Notes under the pieces: model-generated | The model's input: only the letters and a program-made list of their open reading frames with translations | What the model was told of the DNA's origin: nothing | Databases searched by the model: none | Source of the DNA: Hyaloscypha bicolor E | Taxonomy: Eukaryota > Ascomycota > Leotiomycetes > Helotiales > Hyaloscyphaceae | Direction of reading: 5' to 3' | Assembly (NCBI RefSeq): GCF_002865645.1 | Contig: NW_020194555.1 | Location: 2,444,288 to 2,508,287, forward strand | DNA length: 64,000 nt | Translations under genes and position numbers: made by a program | Part shown: in pieces, positions 44,749-53,953 of the stretch | Numbering within the stretch: the first letter of the stretch is position 1 | How the letters are laid out: each line of letters starts with the position of its first letter

Positions 44749-44879
44749 TGTTACGTGGTGCCAGTCACGTGGTGCCACTGCACGTGACTTAGCATATAGC
44801 CAGTGCTTTTAGCCCGGTATATAGCCTTTAGCTCAATTCAAGCTCTTTACCATTATTACAATATTACCTTATCGTAACA
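44749..44879 (+). repeat. 5' LTR of the TRIM element (131 bp)
   Basis: It contains a doubled CACGTGGTGCCA motif near its start (cacgtggtgccagtcacgtg), a palindromic CACGTG core that could act as a regulatory site. It is about 87% alike to 45325-45455 by eye. Confidence 0.85.
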
Positions 44880-45324
44880 TATGGTAGTAATGTAATAATT
44901 ACGATTAATTGACCTCACAATACGGTACGAATTACTATAGTAATAAAGCGATATTCCCCTCGCCCCTGTAGAAAGAGCTTCCTGCTACACACACCCTTAC
45001 CGGCAGAGTCGTCCGATTCCTCACCTCCCCAAGTCTTTACTTGGCTAGTATCCCTCCATATTAGGGTACAAGGCATATATGGTGGTTGCAATTGGGAGGT
45101 TATTAAGACTGGATACCGTACGAACAAGAAGTATGGTAGAGGAGGAGGCAATATACGAGTAGGGGGTATATTTTGGGATATACGTTACCATGGCTTGCTT
45201 GCTTGTCTTGCAGGGCCCTGGGAGTGAGATGCAAGCTCTATACTAGTGGACTTCTTATTTGGGTAGCCTAGAATGGCTATATTGCAACGAGGATATCGTT
45301 TTTTGAAGTCTGAAGGGGGGGACT

Positions 45325-45455
45325 TGTTACGTAGCACCAGTCACGTGGTGCCACTATATATGACTTAGCATATAGCCAGTGCTTTTAGTACGGTACACAG
45401 CCTTCAGTTCAATTCAAGCTCTTTACTACTACTGTAATATTACCTTATTATAATA
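45325..45455 (+). repeat. 3' LTR of the TRIM element (131 bp)
   Basis: It has the same length as the 5' LTR, with transitions such as GTGGTG to GTAGCA at the start. It is preceded by the polypurine tract at 45,311-45,324. Confidence 0.85.
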
Positions 45456-46019
45456 GATATACCAAATAATACGGGGAAGAACATTCAAATACAGGATAAT
45501 TATTAGTACTTTTACTAAAGCAAGCCTTTTAGGGCATAAAACCGTATGGCATATATACGAGAAGCTAGCTCAATTCTAATCAAAAGAAGATTTATTAATT
45601 AGCTACAGATTTATATAGTAATATAAGCTAATTTTGTAACAGACAAGCAAATCGAGATTCTATCCTTATAAACCCCTCTAATATTGAAACCCTTCCAGAA
45701 CCCTCCTATATCTGCAAATTATATAGTATATAATATATATATAAATTAATATCTTAATAACTATTTTATTCTTATAAAGAATAACGAGAAGTATACTCTT
45801 ATACCTAGTTTCTAGAGATCCTAGAGAGTATACCAGAAGTTAACTGAGCCTAAGCTATTTAGGGCGGGGCTAATTATAGAAAGAGAGCTTGTAAGGGAAA
45901 AGGCAATATTTCAGGAGTAATGTAATAAGCTAGATAAAGATAGTAAAAAGCATATATAAAAATATAAAGTTATTTCTAAGGGCTCGGCCATATATTAAAT
46001 CGCTTATTATAGAGAGTTC

Positions 46020-46524
46020 CTTTTTACTACAGACGAGATAGATAATAATACTTACCTAAATTACTAAATCAGGGAAACTAATACATATATTACGAAGTAT
46101 ATTACTAGTAAGCTCCTATATAGAAGGCATACTTGTAGGGAAAAAGCTCTATATGATTTAGGGAAGCCCTTTGGCTATAGAGAGAAACTACTATTTATTA
46201 ATTATAGTAAAACTAGTCTTAAGGCTTATTACTAAAAGTTAATAGAAAAATAGAGGAAATAGAGGAAAATTAATTATAGAATAGAGCTCTTTTATATAAA
46301 TAAGATAGATTTTAGGCTAGCTTCTCCTGGATATAAAGAGGAGTGAGTTAGTAAGTTTAGTAATATACGGGTAGAATAGCTAGCTAGGAAGCTTGGTTTT
46401 ATTAGGCTACTACTTAATTCCCCTTTATTTTATAATAATGGCTTTAGTAATATAGTTAGATTGGATACTAATGGGGAGGAAACGATTATTAGATATATGA
46501 GTAAGGACGTGATTAGTATATAAT
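46020..46524 (+). pseudogene. Degenerate ORF downstream of the transposase, unknown product
   Basis: In the same frame as the transposase C-terminal segment, sequence stays protein-like to TAA at 46522-46524: for example ALYDLGKPFGYREKLLFINY, FRLASPGYKEE and SIVRLDTNGEETI-like (NIVRLDTNGEETIIRYMSKD). Interruptions are TAA/TAG plus one TGA, each explicable by RIP of CAA, CAG or TGG. It could be an extended C-terminus of the transposase, a second gene of the transposon or captured cargo. I do not recognise the family. Confidence 0.4.
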
Positions 46525-46722
46525 TAATTAATTTCTTAGGATAGTAGTATTTTGGGGGGGTTACTAATAAGGTAAAGTATATAATATTTCCACCATTTTT
46601 TACTATATATATATGCAATATGAAAATTAGAGAATTTTATTTATTAATTATAGTATAAACTCTATATAAACTGTAAAATATTTTTCTTCGATTTTCACCA
46701 AAATTCCGAAAATTAGTATTCT

Positions 46723-46818
46723 AAAAAAATGACCGTATCGCTGATTTTTGACCGTATCGCTGATACGCACTAAACCCGCAGGGACGCAGGGGCTTTAGTG
46801 CAAGTCTTGACGCACGAT
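46723..46818 (-). repeat. Right terminal inverted repeat (96 bp)
   Basis: This is the inverse complement of 37167-37262 with two mismatches. It is followed by the TA target duplication at 46819-46820. Confidence 0.92.
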
Positions 46819-46860
46819 TAATTCTTCTTATTTATTGCCCGAATTATATTTATATTAGCT

Positions 46861-47097
46861 TTAATAATATTGTTTAAAAGTGTAATATAAGCTATACGGC
46901 GTCCTGACAGACTTGCGGAGGACGGGGATATCAGCCATCTCCGGCTTTAGATGCAAGGGCAGCTGCTCATAGCCAGGCGGGGTATCCAACTCGCTGATCC
47001 TCTCTGCCGATGTGAGACTCGGGGCCAAGAACGCATTATCGGCAAAGATGAGGCCTAGGAGGGCGACGTGCGGACTGAGAGGGTGAGGGAAGCTGCC
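46861..47097 (-). pseudogene. Fragment of a DUF3435-type protein (Starship 'captain' tyrosine-recombinase family)
   Basis: A 78-codon minus-strand segment reads SPHVALLGLIFADNAFLAPS, then SAERISELDTPPGYEQLPLH, then LKPEMADIPVLRKSVRTPYS, before running into AT-rich sequence and a stop at 46861. The pattern 'FADxAF...L..L.IPPG...L.L..KPE..D.PVFRK.VRT' is what I know from fungal DUF3435 proteins, whose intact members include the YR recombinases of Starship elements. Upstream of 47097 the frame closes; a 42-nt intron (GTAATC...GCTAAC...GGCAG) is possible but gives no convincing exon. It is a truncated remnant. The family call is from memory of the motif pattern. Confidence 0.55.
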
Positions 47098-47793
47098 TCG
47101 ACAGAAAGTTGGTTAGCTACCTCTTTGATTACCTCGACTAGTTTCAATGTTCAAGCTGCGAGAATGATATCTTAGACAAAGGGCGGCCGCCGTGTAACAC
47201 TGCATCTCAGCTCCCTCCATCTCACGTTATCTCGACCTCTATCCGAAATGGGGAAAGGGAAAGGGGAGCCTGCAGACTCTACTAGCAGAAATTGACCAAT
47301 GGCTTCCGGTGGATTTGTTGAGTCGATTTTGGGAAGGCTGAAGCGGAAATGCATCTGGAAGGATTTACTGCAAGAAAGAGGGCGCTGAGCCCCTATTCTC
47401 TCGCCTAGTTTTAGCCGAGTAGTCGGCTCAGGGGTAACGGCCTCTAGATTTTTGAAACCCTGCATGCAACATTAACGCTCACATGACATGATTTTGAAGG
47501 ACAGTCCCAATGATCTTCAAGGTAGTATTAACACCTTCGGCTGACGAATATCTGTTCTTTCGATCCACTTCACGTCTATGCTGCTGGCATTTAGGCGCAG
47601 CGAGGAGGGTCTGAAATGATCGATTGAGTGGACAAAACCAGGAAGAGAGAGACTCTTAAGAGACTCGTAGTATGTACAAAGACTGGAATTAGATTAGGGT
47701 GATTTCCGACGCTTAATACATGTGATCTCGCCGATGACAAGTACCGTCACCTCGAGCATCAACTCGTGGATTCTCTCCCATAGCTGACTTTCC
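47098..47793. other. Region between recombinase fragment and Hsp70-like gene
   Basis: Composition is normal, unlike the AT-rich block to the left. One open frame (47172-47465, minus) has no domain. No gene is called. Confidence 0.4.
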
Positions 47794-50414
47794 TCACTGG
47801 GCTCCCCGCATGAAGGGGATTGGACGTCGTGGGATTCTAAAAGTAAAGTGAGTTGGCAGGCCATTCATAAGCTCTAGACTATTTGGTCTGGCTTCCGGGT
47901 CAGGTTCATGCCACTCAGGATAGGTTTCCCGTGGTGCTGGCATTGGAGGCGGATCTGCAGCAAACCACTCGACCCTGATCGGATTACCACTGCTAATTCT
48001 CTTGCTATTATGCCACAGCTCAAAACGGAGGTCTGCTGGGCCCACGATCACCTTAATGACATACTCGATGCGGTGGTACTTTGGTCTCGTGTTCCAGAAG
48101 TGTCTGTTCTTCAGCTTGAACATTGAGAGGGGAATGCTTGATAAGTCAGATGAGATATCGCATATCTTTGAACAAGCTGTTATTATAAATTAGCTGAAGA
48201 ATTAGAAAGAATAGATATAGTGAATTACATGAGTTCATGACTAGAGGTAACGAATCTTTGTCCAGGTTGCTTGTAATGATTATGGTGTCGAAGACTCGGG
48301 CAGGATCTGGATTAAACGGAGTTGCCGGGTCACACTTGCGAGTGAATCTCTTGATAATTGGGAGATCAGCCGAGACGGGCTCTCCCTATATACGGATCAG
48401 TCGCCATAATACGTTTTGCCCTAGTACGAACACGTTATGTGGTAGCTTACCTTCTTGATGAACCAAGTGATGCAATCCTCGATATAAAGTTTTCCATCGC
48501 GTTCGTCTTTCACTGGAGTTTTTCCAAAGTGATCCGGGCGTTGAGGATTGTATAGAACTTTGGACGTTGTCCCGTACGAAGCACGACTGCATCGCCATCC
48601 CAGGACTGATCTTCCTGTCCTTAACTTGTGGACTCTGTCTGCAACAATTCCCTTGCATACAGCTAATTGTGGCTCCGGAGCTACTCTTACTTCGAGAGAT
48701 TGAATATTTGGAAATCGTGCAGGTCTACCTTCGTATCGCTCTTGAAGTCGCTTGAGTACATATTTCGAATTTCCTAGGCCGCCCGATAGAACGAGAAAAG
48801 CCGACTGCATGTAAATATTTCAAACTCGTGAGAGCACTGGGCTAAACTTACTGCTTGCTCATCCGGAAAGTTGTGTAACAGACGAGTAAGCTGCCTGTCA
48901 AGAAGCTCGTACAGCTTGTCAATCTGTGGATGTTAAAGGTGGCCTTCAAGCATTCGGTGTTGATTTACCTGAGCATCGAAATAGCTTCGTACTTCATCTC
49001 TTGTGAAAAGTTAAATCATATGAAGTTTAACAAGTTGAAACCATTGAGACACTCTACCTTCTGAACCTCATTTCTCCGTTGCTGATCCCCGCATTCATGT
49101 TTTCGTAACTTGACCGTAGCCCGGGGACCGCCACGGCGAAATACTCTGTTTGGTTATCCCAGGAACCGTATCCGCATTTTGCGCTTTGAAACTCTTTCTC
49201 TTTCGCCATTTTCCAAGCTATATGATACAGCTGTTGGGGCTGCCATTCCAAAGGCATCATTTTGTTTGCGGATTGAAGTCTTCTCTTTGCGCTCTCTTCG
49301 AAGGCTTGGTCCAACTGTACAGATCCAATCGGCTCACCTATAGGCTGGTTATTAAGGGCGGATATAATATGGATGAGGAAGAATGAGACGTGCCTTGGAC
49401 AACGTCCACTTGCTCCAAAGTCGGAGAACCGTCAAATGTATTTACGACACGAAGGACGTTCAAATCCTAACTTCGTCAGCAAATTGGTGCATTTTGTAGT
49501 GTCTGAGATCGGCTTTGTACCGTCGTTCCTCCTCCAACATCACAAACCAGTATGACGTCTCGTTCCTGCGCCATTTATTAGATTTGGGTGCCTGTAGAGG
49601 ACCCAGGAAACTTTCGTGCCTTGAATAACGTTGGAAATCTTCGCGCGGTGTGCACAGCAGCAGCCTCTGCCTCGGTCATCCCGATTTCCGCCCGATGATT
49701 AGGATGGCTGCCGAAGCCTGCTCGTCTTATGATCTTCCTAAAGCGCTCGACAGTCGGGACCGGTTTCCAGGTTGTCGGCACGCTGAATATAAATTCAATG
49801 CATGCGTCCTCCCAAGTGTTGCCCAGTTCGCCCTTCAATTCGTTTTCAATTGTGTGGTATATAAACCCCAGGAAATCGCAATACCTGCAGCAGTCACAAA
49901 GAGATAATACCCGAAATTTTCAGAATCTTACTTACAGTTTTTCCACTTCCTGCATAGATGTTGGGAATAGTCCATGATTCATTGGATCTCTTGCCACCCC
50001 GCGGAGCTTGTCATCGTCCAGGTATATTTTGAACCAATCCATGCAGTCCTTGCCTTCGGCATTTTGTTCGTTGGGATGTTCCGAGTAGAAACCCCACGAG
50101 GAAGGGGTACTGGAATTCTTGGGATAGACGAGAATAGTTGGGACCTGCATAGGGAAGGTATTAGCACAAAGCAGCGTTTCCGAATTATGAATCATCCTCA
50201 AGTCGAACCTTGTTCACCACATCTCGTCCGCTTCCAGGCCAATGGTTAATGCAACGAGGTGCTTGCTCTCCAGCTGGTACATTACAAAATGCGACACCGG
50301 TACCTGGAAAGACGAGCGTCAGAGCAATATCGTCAGAATACAGAGATTGATCGTACATGTCATGCCGAAGTCAATGCCGATGACTAGCTCTGGTGATGGG
50401 ATATCGTCGAACAT
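47794..50414 (-). CDS. Hsp70-like ATPase (HSPA12-type fungal family), 12 exons, possible frameshift
   Basis: Start is ATG 50414. Exons: 50414-50357, 50303-50209, 50144-49936, 49884-49620, 49565-49521, 49466-49394, 49337-49058, 48999-48969, 48924-48852, 48804-48451, 48385-48229 and 48176-47794. The actin-fold ATPase shows phosphate-1 VIGIDFGMTCTG, phosphate-2 VCDVGGGTTDLNV and the adenosine motif VLSGGLGNSKYV; about 673 aa without the frameshift. Two introns (49566-49619 and 49338-49393) need GC-AG splicing (AAG|GCACG). In exon 9 one extra A in the plus-strand run 48900-48902 puts TGA after IDKLYELL; removing it from the count restores a family-like DRQLTRLLHNFPDEQ. The sum of exons is one nucleotide over a multiple of three. 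It may be a recent pseudogene or a sequence error. Such Hsp70 relatives lack the substrate domain of true chaperones. Confidence 0.75.
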
Positions 50415-51007
50415 AGCTGATTGGCGAGAAGATAGTTTAATTCTCAGAGATGACCCGAGGGTTGTTCGATGTGAGGAATACCTGTACAGCTTCGAATTGT
50501 GAGACGAGAAAGTGTCGTCAGTCGAGTTAACAATGCTTAAATTACTTCACTACAAACCCATTCTTGAACGCTTTTCTTTCTTCTTTTCTGCTCTTGCGAG
50601 ACCGGCAGCGAATCAGAATTTTGCTCTATGGACCAAAGATTGCAGTACAGCCTTCTTTCGTCCTGTTCCGTGTGATAAGCGGCCCAGACCTGCCCCGGTT
50701 CAGCCACATGGCTCAATGATTGGAGGCCGAAGCCCCCCCTTTCAAACTAAGTTAGACTCGTGTTTGTGCAAGCCCGATGCATCCATACATCTCAAATAAG
50801 GCTAAGCCAGATTTTACTATTACATGTGCAGAGATTGCGCCTAAAATCTGGCTGTAACCACCCAGCCACATTTTCACGGCCCCACGGGCTCTTATTGAAT
50901 CCTCGCCGTCTTTACTGTCCCACGGAATGTGATTCTTCAATTCCTCTACATTCATCAAGAGACTGCAGACCATCGTTTGAGAACGACAGACAGCCTTCAC
51001 TGACGCA
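50415..51007. promoter_or_regulatory. Divergent intergenic region
   Basis: It lies between the starts of the Hsp70-like gene and the membrane protein gene. It presumably holds both promoters. No specific site was recognised. Confidence 0.45.
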
Positions 51008-52272
51008 ATGGCTTATAATTTCACAACCGTAAGCTCAACAAACACAACGCAAACTTGGTACAATTCAGAATATTCCGCCCTCGGCCCAATTTCCATCTTC
51101 GTTACCTTCGAGACTTCACTGACTCCATCATGCTCCCCATTACCCGTCACTGTCGCAGCCACTGCCGCGACTCCAGTGACTGCGACCGCTCCTCCTTCGA
51201 GCTCTGGAAGTTCAGGATTTAACTGCACTTTTTGTGGGTCCTCGAACCAAACAAATGGTGCTCACATAACGTCTCCGGTCGCTGCAGGAATCGGCATTGG
51301 ATCCGCTGTTGTGGGTGCTATGATTGCAGCACTCATCTTCTTCTTCTTCATCCTGCCTAGTCGAAAGAGTTCATCAGAAAGCTACCAGCAACAAGACTTT
51401 GCCTTAGACGAACGAGGCTCTGCTGGAAATGAGAAGTTCGATGTAAGCACAACTGTGACGAACATCAAACATTTTGTGCCCCAGCCTACCGAGGACGATG
51501 CGATGACTCGTGATTTGACTACGATCTTTGTAGCTATCAAGGACCATATCCAAAACTACTACCACATTACCCAGGACCAGCGTCAGATGGTGGATGAGGA
51601 GAGGCTGAATGAACTGTCCAGAGCAACGGCAATTCCAAGCCGGGACATTGTGGGCTTGCTTCACAATTCACGAACGGGGATACCTACTCTGCGGCTTTTC
51701 CTCGCGTGTTATATACTTTCGAGATGCACTGAGCAATCGGATGAGGCGCAATCATTTCTTCCAGATGAAGTATTGGCTTTCAAGGGCTTGAATTTTACAG
51801 GCCAGCCCTCCACTGCTAGTAAGTCTCAATGCCCAACTGCAAATGACATGATCCTTATAAGGTGTTTCCAGATCAAGTCACTTTGTTGAGTAAATGGAAA
51901 ACTATTTCCGGTACCCTGCTTGCACGAAAATACAGCGAGCCACCAACGGGAAACGATAAACGCTTGGCCAGGATTGAAAAAGCACTTGATGCTTCCGAAG
52001 CCATCCTCCGTCCATTCCTCAATAGAGGCATTGAGATGGACACAGAAACACGTCGCCACAACCTGAGAGAAGTCATGAAGCTCGCTGCCCAATACGCCTT
52101 CTCTATGTTCTCCCAGCCTTGCTCGTATCGTTTCGATAATACCAGGGTCGGACAGCCTGACACCATGGTAGTGTTCCCGGCTTTACTGATTACGGTCAAC
52201 CATGAGGGGCAGGAGTTGTCGCCACCAAAAGTGCTGAGAGAGGAGGAAGTGGTTAGTGTGGGCAGATACTAA
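51008..52272 (+). CDS. Single-pass membrane protein with Ser/Thr-rich ectodomain, unknown function
   Basis: Exons 51008-51818 and 51872-52272 are separated by a 53-nt intron (GTAAGT...TTTCCAG); the product is 403 aa. Residues 1-95 are rich in Ser, Thr, Ala and Pro with several N-glycosylation sequons and one CxxC (FNCTFCGSS). A single transmembrane helix follows at about 97-118 (GIGIGSAVVGAMIAALIFFF), then a cytoplasmic part of about 285 residues with helical character (GIPTLRLFLACYILSRC; RIEKALDASEAILRPFLNR). No cleavable signal peptide is obvious. The layout resembles fungal cell-wall/stress-sensor-like membrane proteins, but I see no WSC or other known domain. It is divergently paired with the Hsp70-like gene. 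Confidence 0.72.
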
Positions 52273-52552
52273 GATTTGTCTCAGAACCGTTCGATTCCCT
52301 TGAGGACTTTTGGTAACGGGCTGATCCCAGGGATTTTGTGCATAGCGGGCTGGAGGCCAGGCCGGCCATTATGTACCCAGAGTTGGTATTATTGTCTTAA
52401 TCGGGCATTAAATTTCTTTGGTATTCCTGCCAGACCTTGGTAAAGAGTAAAGGGTTCTTCTGAGGGGCTTTGTGGCTTCGAGCATCCTGTGCATCTCTGC
52501 CGTGTCTCACTCGGCGACCCGCACGAGCTCGCATTATGGCCTTCCCCATTTT
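52273..52552. other. 3' flank
   Basis: No feature was seen between the membrane protein gene and the hAT-type MITE. Confidence 0.5.
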
Positions 52553-52560
52553 CTCTGAGC

Positions 52561-52869
52561 TAGGGGTGGATAATTATATATAATTCCTACCCTATTATTA
52601 TATACGTATAAATAATGCTCTTGAGCCCATTATGCGTTATATTATGTGGGTCCAATATTGGACCAATTATATGGCTAGAAATTAATGCACGTGAGACCCA
52701 CTTCTCCTACTTGTGGAAGAAGAATAAAAAGTATAACTTTAGTCCTGAAACCATGCCATGTGACCTGTCATTTGCATTAAAAAAATCATAAATTACATAT
52801 AAAATTATGCATATAATAATGGCAAGCCCATTAAATATAATCTAATTATGTAATTTTTTTCCATCCCTA
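52561..52869. mobile_element. hAT-type MITE, 309 bp
   Basis: The ends are TAGGGGTGGA and the inverse TCCATCCCTA (one mismatch), flanked by a perfect 8-bp duplication CTCTGAGC at 52553-52560 and 52870-52877. An 8-bp TSD and TAGGGRTGG termini are characteristic of hAT elements. It is AT-rich and non-coding, hence a non-autonomous miniature element. It is newly defined here from sequence alone. Confidence 0.85.
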
Positions 52870-52877
52870 CTCTGAGC

Positions 52878-53351
52878 CCGCTCCCCGCTCCAATGAACTG
52901 ATCTGCTGCCTTCATCACATGGTGCGCCAATCTCAGCCTCTTCTACACTTTGAGGTGAGCTCTCGTCTGAAGTGTCTACATCCATCGGAACATACCATTT
53001 TGTGCGACTTCACTTGTGGTCTGGATGCAACATGCTCGCAAGTCGCAAAGCCAGTGGTCAGAATCTCAGCCTTTTCAAGGCTCGCAAGAAGAAAAAGCAA
53101 AAGCACAATGATTCGGCACTAAGCCACCCCTCAGCCCCTCAATCTTCGACCCCTCACTTCAGCAAATCGAAATCACGATCTCGGTCACGGTGCTCATGTT
53201 TACACTTCACAGCAATGGGCAGACGAATAGAAGGCTTTTGCACCCTCAGCCATTTCCAAATCTTGACAGGATGGCTCAATATTGTTCTTGCGTTATCTCT
53301 GATGGCTTGGAAGCATGCATGCCAGCTATCACCTGTCTCAAGAATAGCCTA
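52878..53351. other. Sequence between the two MITEs
   Basis: The open frames 52919-53122 and 52972-53385 overlap one another and show no domain. The second runs into the next MITE. No gene is called. Confidence 0.4.
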
Positions 53352-53359
53352 CCAGAGTG

Positions 53360-53630
53360 TAGGGATGTATAAAATTGTAATATAATAACGGTCTCGCCAT
53401 TATTATATTTTATGAAATCAAGTATAATTTAGGCATAAGTTAGGCATAAATTAAGCAAATTTAGGCGTCTCCGTCCGTTTAGGGCAGGGGCACTCAGTAC
53501 CCTTTCTCCCTTACGAGCAAGCCTTTCCATAATGGATTAGCGTATAATAATAATGTAATAACGCATTTTTCTCCACTATATTACATTATTATATAACGAC
53601 CGTCCAAATTACGTAATTCTTATATCCCTA
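53360..53630. mobile_element. Second hAT-type MITE, 271 bp
   Basis: It begins TAGGGATGTATAAAATT and ends TTCTTATATCCCTA, with imperfect inverted repeats extending inward to the CGGTC / GACCG pair. Flanks are CCAGAGTG (53352-53359) and CCACAGTG (53631-53638), an 8-bp duplication with one mismatch. Termini are related to the 52561-52869 MITE, but the interior differs. Confidence 0.78.
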
Positions 53631-53953
53631 CCACAGTGACCTAAAAAGCCTCTTTCGCTCCCAAGCCTTGTTCAATATTCAAGAGGGTTGCGCAAGGGGA
53701 GGCCTCATCTGGATTCTGGTCAGACCACCTCGTCCTCGGAAATGCCTTGGTAGGCCGACTGCCTCTAGGCTTGCAGCTCGCTGGCAGCACGAGATGCGGG
53801 GCATGATCGAATAGATGCCTAATTATCTACTGGAGCAATTGTTTTTGGGCCATCACTTCAAGTACTGTATTTTCAAGCCGTCACATTTTCCCACCATGCA
53901 GGTTACTCTCTTTCGGCACCTCATCTAATTGCAAATAAGTAACTGCATGGAAG

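Larger units (their letters stand above)
44749..45455 (+). mobile_element. TRIM-like miniature LTR retrotransposon (707 bp)
   Basis: Two 131-bp LTRs (44749-44879 and 45325-45455), beginning TGTTACG and ending GTAACA / ATAATA, enclose 445 bp with no coding capacity. A polypurine tract, GAAGGGGGGGACT, directly precedes the second LTR and sets plus orientation. The 5-bp flanks are AATAT and GATAT, a duplication differing by one G/A transition. It disrupts the pogo-like transposase gene, and the host frame continues across it. Its interior keeps near-normal base composition, unlike the sequence around it, so it is either younger or too short for efficient RIP. Confidence 0.85.
37302..46019 (+). 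pseudogene. RIP-inactivated pogo/Fot1-family transposase, split by two insertions
   Basis: The frame starts at ATG 37302 (MAKFDPEEEKRMAQASDFYA) and continues with an HTH/CENP-B-like region (LTPDQEKGLK) and the first catalytic motif NMDETGF at about 37,797. Then come the second Asp region, now NSYGSYTLNEF (expected D-G-x-x-S), and IGLF-SLKY. There the Gypsy element intervenes. The frame resumes at 44667 (YDK...YSNIVYTKLDFLA), is cut again by the TRIM, and resumes after 45455 (IYQIIRGRTFKYRIIISTFT). Interruptions are TAA, TAG and TGA only. A C-terminal basic region (KKHI-KYKVISKGSAIY) is readable to about 46,000, in a frame shifted near 45,640. Continuity across both insertion points is strong evidence for one original gene. 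Confidence 0.85.
37167..46818 (+). mobile_element. pogo/Fot1-type DNA transposon, disrupted by two LTR elements
   Basis: The element is bounded by 96-bp terminal inverted repeats differing at two positions and flanked by TA on both sides (37165-37166 and 46819-46820), the target preference of pogo/Fot1/Tc1-mariner elements. It carries a RIP-broken DDE transposase on the plus strand. Within it sit a 6397-bp Gypsy element and a 707-bp TRIM. Without these insertions and their duplicated target sites the transposon would be about 2.54 kb. Order of events: pogo-like insertion first, then the LTR elements into its transposase gene. Stops in the frame are of the CAA/CAG/TGG-derived kind expected from RIP, so it is inactive. 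Confidence 0.88.

Noticed and set aside
44915..45151. 78-codon frame inside the TRIM as possible cargo
   Set aside because: Non-coding interior is normal for TRIMs and the frame resembles no protein family.
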